From positions 687,638,583 through 687,702,582 of the forward strand of contig NC_081412.1 in NCBI RefSeq assembly GCF_030272615.1: a stretch of 64,000 nt of DNA, in the 5' to 3' direction. The notes below the pieces were generated by a model. It was not told where the DNA came from, searched no databases, and saw only the letters and a list, made by a program, of their open reading frames with translations. Position numbers and translations under genes: made by a program. Positions 44,466 through 56,103 of the stretch are shown here, piece after piece. This DNA comes from Cryptomeria japonica (taxonomy: Eukaryota; Streptophyta; Pinopsida; Cupressales; Cupressaceae). How positions within the stretch are numbered: the stretch's first letter is position 1; each line of letters starts with the position of its first letter.

Positions 44466-44930
44466 CCAAATTCTGACGAATGTTTGTTGATATATCGACA
44501 AACTTTTGTCGAATTACCAATGAAATGCCCAAAAGATTTTCGTTGCTAATATTTCGTCCCTTTTTCGATGAACATATATACATTGAACCTCCGATGGATT
44601 ATCATTGGATAGTGGGATGGACATTGGACGTGGTTTTTTGTCGATAAATCAATGAAAATTTTGCCTAACTTGCGATGAAATAATCATGAAATAATGTGCA
44701 ATGTCTCTTTAAAAGCGTTGATATTCTGACGATATTGACCAAACATTTCGTTGAATTTACAATGAAAAAACACCAAACATTTGTCGATATTTCGATGATG
44801 TGGACCAAACATTTTGTTGACATTACGATGAAATAATCGTCACTTGTACAACAACTACGTCGGACGTTTTTGTTTTTCGTCGGATGGGGTTTGTCGAAAT
44901 TGCAACAAAACCTGTTGATTTCAAAAAAAA
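44466..44930. repeat. Cluster of TTCGTCGA / TCGATGAAA-type motifs
   Basis: A loose array of 8-20-bp motifs in both orientations: ATCGACAAAC, TTTTGTCGA, TTTCGATGA, GACCAAACATTTCGTTGA, GACCAAACATTTTGTTGA, CATTTGTCGATATTTCGATG and TTTTCGTCGGATG. Such dense inverted short motifs are typical of subterminal regions of some plant DNA transposons, but no terminal inverted repeat or transposase is visible. Confidence 0.6.
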
Positions 44931-46897
44931 AATTATTCGTTTGGATAGAGTAAACTATTCCGACATGTGTATATTAGAATATGTTATGTCGATACATGTT
45001 TTATCAGAATCATATACAAGATTAGGATAGGAATAGAAGGCTATCCAAATGGTGTGAGTTATCTCGATAAAAAAAAGAGGAAATTTATCAATAAGTATTG
45101 AGTAGGCCCATTGATGGGAATGGGAATGGGATAGACTAGCCTAGTCTATGCTCCTTGATCCTCTCCTTGGATCACCACGTGTTCCAACCACACCCTAGGG
45201 TCTCTAGGACTCCCCTTGCCTATGGGATCCTCTGACCTTGCCCAATCCACCCACCAACAACTTGTGATACTTCTCCTAAGGTCACACCTACTCACAAGCA
45301 TAAAAAACCCTCACATAGGCTAATAAGGGTTTAGCTCCTCCTACACCTTCTTAGGTCCTAGCAAGGATAGGATAGGCCTTTGACATGGTTTTCCATCCAT
45401 TCATGTGCCCCCAAGAGGTTTTAACCTTCTACTTTGTTACCGATCTCACTATTTTGCTTCTTTTCTACAAAATAGGGCTACAAGGAATGTGCCCAATTAG
45501 GCCTCCATTTCGGACTTTTAGGGCTCCCTCTTGCAAACGATGCACAAAATTGTGAAACTCCCCAAAGGGACTGCTAATCATTTGGAAAGGGCTCAAATAT
45601 TTTCTTGGTTTTGGGCCTTTAAGTGTCCGTACATTGCCCTAGGTGAATTTTGGGGTTTTTGAGGGTTTTTATGAGGGTTTTAAGGCCTGCCAGGGTCACA
45701 GTGATGGTTTGCTGTCTTTACCACCTTAACTAGATTGTTGGAAGCTCATCCTTCTCACCAATGGTGCTCCACACACCCCTCTGCAACTCCTCGAAAGGGT
45801 GACTCCTTCCTTGTCCTACCTTGCTCTCATGGACCTCTACAACCTCAACCCTTCCTAGCTGGGCACAGTCCAGTCTCGCCTAGGAGTGGGTCTTTGAAAA
45901 GCTTTCCTGCATCTTCAGGGGCCCTGCTTGCTTTGGGATATTGTACAAGGTCTTTACTCCTATTCCCCATGGTTTCATGGTGTTTCCACAATGGGGATAG
46001 GAGTTGTCAATCCATTACCCAAAATAGTCCAAAACTAGACAATGAAAGAGTAACTTCACAAAATAATTACAAAATACACAAAAACCTGCACAAGAATCTA
46101 ACCTAAGTGCTCAAAATGAAAGTATAAAGACAATGAAAGACTCTCAACACTATTTAGTTTGCAAAACAATCCATTATCAACCTGTTAATGCTCCACTTGT
46201 GCCGTCTGGCAACAAAAACATAGTCTCAGTCAAGGTCTTTTCTCTTGGGCCATACAATCTGACATCCAACCACTCATTTTAGGGTTTGCAACAATTTATA
46301 GTGTCTTTTACTTGGTTTTTGTGCCATGTTTAGGGTTCCCAATTCCAACTAAGGCTATGACCTATTTGGTGGAAAAGTTGCATGACAACTTTGAAAAGTT
46401 GTCATGCAACTTTTTACAACTTTTGAGCAACTTTCACAATGTTGCTTTTCTTGACTTTTAGGCCTACCTTCAGCTATCCTATGGACACAACCATGCCAAA
46501 AGGACCCAAAACTCTTCAAGGGCACACATACCCTCTACTCCACAAGAAAACTCAACCTAGACTTGTGAACCTAGGACCTAAACTAGGACCTAAACAAGAC
46601 CAATGAGCTCTTGGCTCTTATTACATTTACATGGCTTCTTAAAGAAGAAAAATTCCAACAAAAGTCACATGGAGGAAGACCTTAGAAGGGTGCTCCTACA
46701 CCACCCATCAGAATAACTAATGAATTTGGGATAACACATTAGCATTGATTCGACAATTGAAGTTGTATCGATGCAAACAAATGAAATGATATCAGAATAG
46801 TTGTTTCGATCATGAATTCCTAAATGAGAAATTGACATCGAGGAAACCTATGGTGATGAAAGAAAATGAAGACAAAGTCCCTATCAGTATAACTAAA
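44931..46897. other. Non-coding spacer, left of the complete copia element
   Basis: About 2 kb with no recognisable domain. The 123-codon frame at 45735-46106 has ordinary pyrimidine-rich composition and no motif, so it is not called. It holds a near-perfect hairpin at 46373-46414. Confidence 0.5.
46373..46414. repeat. Perfect 20-bp-arm inverted repeat with 2-bp loop
   Basis: AAAAGTTGCATGACAACTTT (46373-46392), two bases GA, then its exact reverse complement (46395-46414). Related CAACTTTT words continue to about 46440. There is no T tract and no adjacent gene, so a terminator role is not supported. Confidence 0.9.
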
Positions 46898-48184
46898 TGT
46901 TAGGATAATCGGTGAACAACTGAGAGGGGGGGGGGTGAATCATTTTTTAACAAATTATAAAAATCCAACCACTTAATAACCATAAATCAGAGCACATAAA
47001 CTTAAATACCGGAATAGAAGAAACAAATACCAGTAAGCATTAAAACTTAATAATAAAATAAAGAATCAACACAATGCAACCATACCACATAACACCATGA
47101 TTTATATGTGGAAAAACCGGAAAGGGAAAAACCATGGTGGGAAGCCTACTCACAGTCAGATAATACTTCTGCAAAAAGTATGTGATTACAATGAGGGGCC
47201 TGGACATTCAGGAAGGCCACCAACCTAGATCATACTGCTCATTACAAAAGAGTCTCATTGACTGTAGAGGTTAAAACCACCCCAATATGATTGGACAACA
47301 ATCCAAGAGAATGAAATGCCAAAGATAGCATCTACCATGCCTGATTACAGTCCTGGTTAAGCTCAATGCTGAAGGACTAAATCTTCTTCTAAATCCAATT
47401 CGATCACCAATGATCAGCCAACTCCTCTATCTAAATGATATTACAATATTTTCACATTACAATCCTTGACCATGACCTTTTCCAACAACCATGATACTTT
47501 ACAAAGAGTTTCTACCTCTTATTTATACAAACCCTAAGGCCTAAACCAATTAGGTCAGCCACCCAAAAGATATTACAATAAGATCATTACATAAATCTAT
47601 ATTACAATGATATGCCATGTCGGATTAAGACCAAAACAATAATAACCAATTCATAGAACATCCCAAAACATCCCGGTAACGTGTAGAGTACACATTAACA
47701 TGATACCAGTCCATAACCTAGATAGGTACCATACCTATTTTGAGTCCACCATGCCAAAGAAATGTCTTCAAGTAGTTGAAGCACGATCAGAGAACATATT
47801 CAACATCCTGAAATCCATCTAGAAGCTACACCAACACCACTTATGCATACTGTCAAGATTCCTCAGTGAAAACTTTGTTGGTTAAGCCTTGAACCAATTC
47901 CGGTAAGGGTTTACAAGAGTGTATGATAGCATCTGATTACCAAGACAATATCAACTGACCAAAACATGCTCTAAAAGCATGTAACACATAAAATCAAACA
48001 TACTCCATAGATCCAAACATGTCGGAAGTGTCCAATAGATAGTCTCATCTGCCAGTAACACTAGATCTTCTACCGGTAACCAAAACTTGTCTGTCAGTGC
48101 CGATAACCAACCATAACAACTAGTGTTGACATCAATGACAATACATCAATGCAACACATAATCAATTTATCCATAATGCCAACA
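46898..48184 (-). repeat. 3' LTR of the complete copia element (1287 bp)
   Basis: Minus-strand TGTTGGCATTATGG to ...TATCCTAACA. TATA candidate TATAAATAA at 47519-47527, a 9-G run (46926-46934 on the + strand) close to the LTR end, and a GTGGAAAAACC..GGGAAAAACCATGG block near 47107-47143. Confidence 0.92.
47519..47527 (-). promoter_or_regulatory. TATA box candidate of the copia LTR (TATAAATAA)
   Basis: TATAAATAAGAGG on the minus strand, with the identical word at 53420-53428 in the partner LTR. It lies in U3 orientation upstream of the R region. Confidence 0.6.
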
Positions 48185-48558
48185 ATCTCTCCCTTTGACA
48201 TTGATGGCAACATTAGATGTGAAAAACATCTAAGTACCAAGAAATGCCAAACAGATCTCCCCATGTGGAAGACAACCAACAATCTCCTGAATAAATCCCC
48301 CCCTATGAGTGATATCTCTGCAAGGTTCTAAATTTATTTTCATATTACCATTACTATCTCTCCCCATTTATTTTTCACATTACTTTCTCTCCCCCTTTGA
48401 CATCAATGCCATAAATCTGACACAAATATCAAAGCAAGAATGTAAACCTCTGAATCCTCAAAGCTGAGTACTCCCCTTAAGTAGTAGCACCACTTATCAG
48501 TGCCAGAATGAATAATGTCTTTGATAATGCATGCCAGACTGATGACAAACTACATCAA
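48185..48558 (-). other. Copia 3' untranslated segment with duplicated polypurine block
   Basis: Minus-strand GTCAAAGGGAGAGAT immediately precedes the 3' LTR (48185-48199). A second, longer block GTCAAAGGGGGAGAGAAAG lies about 200 bp upstream (48384-48402), with weaker G-rich tracts between. No gene. Confidence 0.7.
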
Positions 48559-50008
48559 TCAAGTCTCCGTCGGAGGGGAAGAAACCCCTAACCTATCTCT
48601 CAAATATTCAAATGATTCCTTAAACAATGGTTTAGTAAATATATCTGCAATCTGTTCTTTAGTGTTTTCATAAACCAATTTGAATTCCTTTCCTTCTACC
48701 TTGTCCTTCAAAAAGTTATACTTTATTGATATATGCTTAGTCTTAGAGTGAAATATCGGATTCTTAGACATATGAATAGTTGCAGAGTTATCACAGTAGA
48801 TTACTACCGGTTCACTATAATTTACCTTGATATCCTTCAACATTTGCTTCATCCACAAGACCTGCGTGCAATTAGTTGCTGCTGCAACATACTCAATTTT
48901 TGCAGTAGATAAAGAAATGCATGACTATTTTTTGTTGATCCAAGAAACCAGTTTCTTTCCAAGAAAGAAATCTCCATCAGAAGTGCTCTTCCTATCATCA
49001 GTATCTCCTGCCCAATTTGAGTCAGTATATGCACATAAAGTGAAATCATCATTTCTAGAGTACCATAAGCCATATTCTATTGTTCCTTGCAAATACCAAA
49101 ATATCCTCTTTACTGCACATTCATGATTCTCTTTAGGATTAATTTGATATCTTAAAACAATACTTACTGCATTCATAATATCCGGTCTAGTCTGAGTTAG
49201 ATATAGCAAGCCACCAATCATAGACTTATACCTTGTCGGGTTTACTGGTGTAGAAGTATCCTTGATAGATAATTTCTCACTTGTTACCATAGGAGTACTT
49301 ACCGGTTTGGAATTATCCATACCAAACTTTTTCAATAATTCCCTTAGATACTTAGTTTGATAGATAAAAATGCCTTTGTCAGTTTGAGTAATCTGCAAAC
49401 CTAAGAAAAATCTCATCTCACCAATCAAGGACATTTCAAATTCATTCTTCATATAATTAGAAAATTCCATGCACAATTTATCTTCTCCTCCAAAAATGAT
49501 ATCATCAACAAATACTTCAATAATTAGAATATCATCATCAGTGATCTTGTAATATAAATTACTGTCAGCACTGCGTTTAGTAAAACCAAGGTTCAAAAGA
49601 TATTTATCCAACCTTGCATACCAAGCTCTAGGAGCCTATTTCAATCCATATAAATATTTCCTCAATCTGCAAATCATATCTTTATCATTTGTCAATAAAA
49701 ATCTATCAGGTTGCTCAATGTATACTTCTTCCTCAAGTTCACCATTCAAAAATGCACATTTAACATCCATTTGATAAACCTTATAGTTCTTATAAGCTGC
49801 ATAGGCAAGAAATAGTCTAATAACTTCAATTCTAGCTACAGGTGCAAATATTTCACCATAATCAATTCCTTCCATTTGAGAATATCCTTTACAAACCAAT
49901 CTACCCTTGTTTCTTACAACTTGACCATCCTCATTCAGTTTATTTCTAAAAACCCATTTAGTTCCAATAACATTCTTATTTTTAGGCCAGGGAACTAAAG
50001 TCCAAGTC
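48559..50008 (-). pseudogene. Copia reverse transcriptase and RNase H
   Basis: Reverse transcriptase: [15 protein letters not shown] and [23 protein letters not shown] (49899 onwards), then LYGLK with a TAG before APRAW, then the active-site FVDDIIFGGED near 49510. Next come LGLQITQTDKGIFI and SMIGGLLYLTQTRPDIM. RNase H: CAYTDSNWAG (first Asp, near 49030), KIEYVAAATNC (Glu, near 48880) and VVIYCDNSAT (Asp, near 48795), with a TAG after WINKK. The polyprotein ends at 48559 with the family-typical PPTET. A frameshift lies just upstream of the reverse transcriptase. Confidence 0.9.
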
Positions 50009-51376
50009 TCATTCTTCTTCCATAGCCTTTAACCAATGTTTATCCTTACAAGCTTCAATAACACATGTCGGTTCAATCTGAGAAATAAAACATACCTCTT
50101 CATTTGCTAGTTTCCTTCTTGTCATAACTCCCTTATTTCTATCTCCAATGATTTGATCTTCAAAATTATTTAATCTTACATACCTTGGTGTCTTTTGAAC
50201 TTCAGGTTTACTGCTCTGATTGTCAGTCACAGTTGAATTTTTTGATTGTGCTGGTGTAACTGTCTCAGTTTCTTGTACCGATTTAGGCATTGTCAGTTCT
50301 GTTATGATCATTTCCACTGTCGGTTCCTTGTCATATGATATAGATTGATTTCTGTACCACTCATCCACTTTCACATTAGTGCTCTCCACATTTTTTTGCA
50401 ATCTTTTGTTATAACATCTATATGCTTTGCTTTGAATTGAATAACCAAGAAATATCCCTTCATCACATCTAGGATCAAACTTCCCAATTGAATCATTTCT
50501 TCTAATATAACATTTACTTCCAAAAATTCTAAAATATTTAATAGTAAGTGTATGTCAAAACCATAATTCATAAGGGGTCTTACTGGTTTCACCTTTGATA
50601 TGAACTCTGTTAAATTTGTAGATTGTTGTCCTTACTGCTTCTCTCTAGTAGATGTGAGGCAATTTTGCGTCCATCATCATAGATCTTGCTGCATCCAAAA
50701 TGGTTCTATTCTTTCTTTCCACTACTCCATTCTGCTGAGGAGTTTGGGGTGCAGATAACTGTCTCCTTATCCCATTTGTTTCACAAAAACTATTAAACTC
50801 ATGAGATGTGAATTCACCACCTTGATCCGATCTCAAACATTTGATTTTCATTCTAGTTTCTGTTTCAACCTTCACTTTAAATATCTTGAATTTCTCAAAG
50901 GCTTTAGACTTCTCCCTAAGAAAAGTCACCCACATCATTCTAGAATAGTCATCAATAATCAACATGAAATACCTATCACCTTGAAAGCTTTTGATCCTTG
51001 CAGGACCACATAAGTCAGTGTGAATCAAATCAAGTAAACCATTAGCTTTATCTTGTATGCTCTTAAAATAACTTCTAACTTGCTTCCCCAATTGACATTC
51101 CTTACATACCGAATTATGAGATTTCACAATCCTAGGTATATCTCTAATTGCCTTAGTTGAACTGATCTTAATAATACAATCAAAATTAACATGACACAAC
51201 CTCTTATGCCATAACCAACTCTCATCAATATGAATAATCAAACATTTCTTATTACCAATATTCAAGTGAAAGATATTACCTCCAGTCTGAATACTGGTTG
51301 CAATTTCCAAACCAGTCTTGTTAATGATTTTGCATTTTCTATCTTTAAACTGAAGTTGGAAACCCTTGTCCACCAA
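50009..51376 (-). pseudogene. Copia integrase
   Basis: Zinc-binding HKRLCHVNFD ... CKECQLGK (H..H..C-x2-C, 51230-51090). Catalytic core: DLIHTDLCGP (Asp, near 51035), CLRSDQGGEF (Asp, near 50830) and GVVERKNR (Glu, near 50720), all three residues preserved. A TAG follows LPHIY at 50645. The C-terminal part includes RIFGSKCYIRRNDSIGKFDP and a polar linker to WLKAMEEE at 50009. Confidence 0.9.
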
Positions 51377-52738
51377 TTGACCAACACTTAAAAGATTATG
51401 CTTTAAACCTTATACATAATAGACATTATCAGTATTATGATTTCCATCCAAAGAAATAATACCTCTACCTTTGATCAAACATGCTTTGTCATCTCCGGAT
51501 CTGACTTGACCACCATTGTATTCTTGTAGGGACAATTTTTTTCTTTTATTTCCAGTCATATGATGTGAGCATCTACTATCAATTACCCATTCATCCTTAT
51601 CTTCAACTTTTTCTGCTAGGGCCTTTTCATAATTCATGATAGCCAATGTCAGTTTATCTTCCTTTAAAGCATAGAACACCCATTCCTTTCCATTGCCGGA
51701 TGCACTAGCAGAGTCTTCTGCAGGTTCATCCCCAGAGTCATCACTTACTCCTTCCTCATCCACTATGTAGCATTGTTTACTTTTCTCAAATCTATATCTA
51801 TTTTGGTTAGGCTTAAATGATTTCTTAACTCTTTCCTCAAATTTTGCATTCCTTTCAGGACATCTATAAGCAAAATGACCAATCTTATTACATAAAAAAC
51901 ATTTAAAAGGTGTTTTTCCTTCATACTTACTTCCTGTCGGTCCTTTAGGTACTCTTCTAGCAAATAAGGCTTCAAGTTGCTCAAATTCTTCATCTTCTTT
52001 CCTCATATCTTCTAATTCTTTTGCATATAAGGCTTTCCAATCACTTTTACCTGTAGATGATGATGCATGAAAAGTAGGTTCAGACTTTGCAGCTCCAGAA
52101 GATCCAAATTCTTCAAGTTCAAAAGCAGATAATTTCCCAATCAGAATGTCTCTGTTAACAGAAGTGTTTGCCATTTTTCTCAACTAATTAATTACAGTTG
52201 CCTTCATCTTGTAAGCCGGTGTAACGACTCTCAAGACTTTGGAAACTATTTCATCTTCACTTAGAGATCCTCCACAACATTGAATTCCCATAACAATCTC
52301 ATTTACTCTTTCCATAAACGTAGTAATTCTTTCATTATCTTCCATCTTCAAGTTCTCATATCTTACCCAGTAACCAACAAGTTTAGAAAATTTCATAGTA
52401 GGGTCACCTTCATTCAAAGTTTGCAATTTATCCCACATGACCTTCACTGATCATTTATCAGTCAATCCCATGATTTGTTGATCAGTGAGTGCACACAAGA
52501 GGGCTTCTCTTGCTCTGCAATCATTGTCAATATTCTTATCCAAGTCTATCAGAACAGGATTGCCAGATGTCGAATCATAAGGTGTATATCCTTTCTCCGT
52601 GATCTCCCAAATATCCTTGCCAAGAAATCTAAGATGAGTCTCCATCCCGATCTTCCATATTCCATAGTTTGTTCCATCAAGCTTACGAATTTGTCTTCTA
52701 AAAATAGTTGCCAGTGGATTTGAAGTGTTAGCTGCCAT
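51377..52738 (-). pseudogene. Copia gag and protease
   Basis: Starts at ATG 52738 (MAANTSNPLATIFRRQIRKL). The gag body contains YGIWKIGMETHL and VMWDKLQTLNEGD. The CCHC zinc knuckle CFLCNKIGHFAYRC is near 51900, followed by an acidic linker. The protease entry VIDSRCSHHMTG is near 51575, where the usual Gly of D-S-G is Arg, so the enzyme would be defective. In-frame stops at 52451 (TGA), 52184 (TAG) and 51410 (TAA); no frameshift. Confidence 0.9.
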
Positions 52739-52782
52739 AATATCTACCTCAAGCAGTTAAGATTTTGCAAAAGAGGACCAGA

Positions 52783-52794
52783 GCTCTGATACCA
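52783..52794 (-). other. Copia primer-binding site (initiator tRNA-Met)
   Basis: Minus-strand TGGTATCAGAGC, the classical initiator tRNA-Met complement, two bases after the LTR end. Confidence 0.9.
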
Positions 52795-52796
52795 AT

Positions 52797-54085
52797 TGTT
52801 AGGATAACTGATGAACAACTGAGAGGGGGGGGGGGGTGAATCGGTTGTTAATAGATTATACAAATCCAACCACTTAATAACAATAAATCGGAGCACATAA
52901 ACTTAAATACTAGAATAGCCAAAACAAATACTGGTAAGCATTAAAACTTAATAATAAAATAGAGAATCAACACAATGTAACCATACCACATAACACCATG
53001 ATTTGTACGTGCAAAATCTAGAAAGAGAAAAACCATGATGGGAAGCCTACCCATAGTCAGATAATACTTCTGTAGGAAGTATGTGATTACAATGAGGGGA
53101 CTGCACATACAGGAAAGCCAACAGCCTAGAGCATACTGCTCATTAAAAAAGAGTCTCACTGACTACGGAGGTTAAAACGACCTCAAGATGATTGGAAAAT
53201 AATCCAAGAGAAAGAACTGCTAAAGATAGTATCTGCCATGCCTGATTATAGTCCCAATTAAGCTCAATGCCGAAGGACTAAATCCTCTTCTGAATCTAAT
53301 TCAATCACCAATGATCGACCAACTCCTTTGTTTGAATGATATTACAATATTCACACATTAAAATCCTTGACCATGACCTTTTCCAACAAACTTGATACTC
53401 TATAAAGAGTTTCTACCTCTTATTTATACAAACCCTAAGGCATAAACCAATTAGGTTGGCCACCCAAAAGATATTACAATAAGATCATTACATAGATCCA
53501 TATTACAATGATATGCCATGTCGGTTTAAGACCAAAACAATAATAACCAATTCATAGAACATCCCAAAATATCTCGGTAACATGTAGAGTACACGTTAAC
53601 ATGATACCGATCCATAACCTAGATAGGTACCAGACTTATTCTGAGTCTACCATGCCAAATCAATGTCTTCAAGTAGTTGAAGCATGATTAGAGAACATCT
53701 TCAGCATCCTGAAATCCATCTAGAAGCCACACCAACACCACTTATGCATACTGTCAAGATTTCTCAGTGAAAGCTCTCTCGATTAAGCATTGAACCAATG
53801 ATGGTAAGGGTTTACAAGAGTGTATGATAGCATCCGATTATGAAGTCAATATCAACTGACCAAAACATGCTCTAGAAGCATGTAACACATAAAATCAAAC
53901 ATACTCCATAGATCCAAACATGCCGGAAGTGTCCGAAAGATAGTCTCATATGTTAGTAACACTAGATCTTCTACCGGTAACCGAAACCTATCTACCAGTT
54001 CCGGTAACCAACCATAACATCTAGTGTTGACATCAATGAAAAAACATCAATGCAACACATAATCAATTAATCCATAATGCCAACA
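52797..54085 (-). repeat. 5' LTR of the complete copia element (1289 bp)
   Basis: Partner of 46898-48184, with TGTTGGCATTATGG to ...TATCCTAACA on the minus strand. TATA candidate at 53420-53428 and a 12-G run at 52825-52836. The two LTRs differ at many scattered sites, so the insertion is not recent. Confidence 0.92.
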
Positions 54086-56091
54086 CTAATAAGATTGGGA
54101 TAATGAATCACCCATGTTTTGATAGTAAAACTTATTTCGAAAGCAAGTGTGCAATATGGTGGTGCAGGGGCACCTCATCAACACTCAAATAATGACCCTA
54201 AGGATGAAGCCTAGGATAATTAGAGTGTCTTAGTGTGTCTTGTGTTTCATGTATGCAATAAACGCCACCATGTAAGCCCATGTCACCAATTAGCCAATTT
54301 GATAAGCCAATTGGGAGAGTGTGGTCAATAGGGGTAGTAGATGGTTTAGTTTTGTGTTTGCTAGGTTTTAGACATGTTTTATGAAATTTTTGGTTGATCT
54401 TTGTATATGGATTCCAACCTTAGCAAGTTTGACAACTTTTTGTGCAAAATTGCAAAATTGCAACTTTTGTAAAATGCAATTTTGAGTGCAAAAGTACAAC
54501 TTTTTGAAATTCGGTCAGGGGAAGCCTTTCAACGGATCCAACCTACTCCAAATTCAGTGGGAAACCATTGGAGAGTTGTATAATCCTTGTGAAAATTATT
54601 CCCAAGGTTGATTCTATAGTAATTGGAGTTTGTGAAGAAATAAAACACAAAATACTGTAGTTTTCCTAGAAATTCTGAGTTTGTAGGAGTTGTACAGGCC
54701 AATATGGATTAATTTGAATCAAAAAATCCATGGAGTAGATACAGGGGTGAAATAGATTTGTCTTGGTGGTGGTTTGAGGTTCTAATTGTTTCGGAGTAGA
54801 GAGAACCCTCCATTTTGCTGACTGCAACCTAGAATTTGAGGGTTTGGAGAGGGTTTTAGACAAATATGGCCTTATCTTGTGTCTAACCCAACTATAATGA
54901 CAATAATAATACCTCTAATTCAAATCTCAATCTGAAGTTTGGACATTCATATGGTAGAGTTTACTATTCTCATGGTTGGTGTTCATTTAGTTGTCAATCT
55001 AGGAACGTAAAACTTGAAATGGGTTTGCAATATATATGCACTAATCTCCTTAAATGATTATTCTAAATTACTATAGGAAAGGTAGGAATGGAAATCATAA
55101 AAGGCTAAATGAAAGCTTTACAAAACTCTGCTGAAATGATCTAATGAAAATAATAGGAATTACACCGTTCTGCCTTGGCTGCAGGAACAATCCAGTCATG
55201 AACTTCTACTGCAACTAAGTAAAAACTAACTTCAATAATCATAAACACGGGATCACTCACCAAGTGGCCCCCCTTGGATGAGTGATATAAAACTCTCAAC
55301 AAAGAACTATTAATAGATCAGAATAACATATTTTTATTCATTTCTTCCTGAAAGATGATTATATATTCTAAAAGAGAAAATTCAAAATGCATGACAAAAA
55401 TTCTGCTCAATCCCTTTCCATTCTGTCTAACTCTTAGAAAATAAGGAAGAGATTATTATAAAGAACAAATAAACTACAATGGACAACTCCAGTTACGCCC
55501 AGAAGAAGAGGCGGATAGCTGTCAGATGAAGGGGATAATAGAGAGCTTGGCTGTAGGAACTATGGATCTGAAACCGAACCACAGTCTTTGCACGCCAATG
55601 CGATATTTTGCAAATTAAACATGCACCAGAGTTAAACTCCCATGGTGAAGTACAAATACTTCAATTATGCCATAGATTGCACTCGCTTGAATATCCTTTA
55701 GTTTGACCTCCAACTATCTGAACGTGATTCTCCAATCCTTAGGCACGAAAGAAAATCCTCCACTGCAGCATCAATTATTATCTACACTAAAATAGAAACA
55801 ACATACAAGGACATGCATATGTATCTTACTTAACTAATACATTCATTAACTCACATATGAAATCATCCTAAATAATCCGCATATCACAGGGACAAACCAT
55901 TTGGCTATAGGAATAAATTGGCATGGCTATAGGAATTAACCGACAAAGTTCAAACATGATTTCTTAAGTTCAGTTTTAAAACATGGATTACATATAGTCA
56001 ATTCACAATATTTTACTATCACAATGCAACCCAAAAGATACCAAAAACCTAAGAGTCCTAATAAAAAACATGTCAATACACTAACTTATCA
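54086..56091 (-). repeat. Putative 3' LTR and flank of the Athila-like element
   Basis: The LTR start is inferred on the minus strand at TGATAAGTTAGTG (56091), just after a polypurine tract and the stop of the extra ORF. The far end is not defined because no partner LTR is in the window; it may reach to or beyond the copia insertion at 54085. No gene is seen. The 54420-54510 part has repeated TTGCAAAATTGCAACTTTT-like words. Confidence 0.5.
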
Positions 56092-56103
56092 TGCCTCCCA
56101 ACT
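56092..56103 (-). other. Polypurine tract of the Athila-like element
   Basis: Minus-strand AGTTGGGAGGCA directly before TGATAAG, the inferred LTR start, and directly after the TAA (56104-56106) of the extra ORF. Confidence 0.6.

Larger units (their letters stand above)
46898..54085 (-). mobile_element. Structurally complete Ty1/copia element (7.2 kb, inactive)
   Basis: Two LTRs of 1287 and 1289 bp, a tRNA-Met primer-binding site, a polypurine tract, and gag-protease-integrase-reverse transcriptase-RNase H between them in copia order. The flanking five bases CTAAA (46893-46897) and CTAAT (54086-54090) match at four of five, a decayed target duplication. At least six in-frame stops and one frameshift (between about 50008 and 49900) inactivate it. 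Confidence 0.92.

Noticed and set aside
45735-46106. Possible small host gene (123 codons)
   Set aside because: No motif, no splice or codon signal, and the composition matches flanking non-coding DNA.
46373-46414. Transcription terminator hairpin
   Set aside because: There is no adjacent gene and no run of T, and the setting is a plant nuclear genome.
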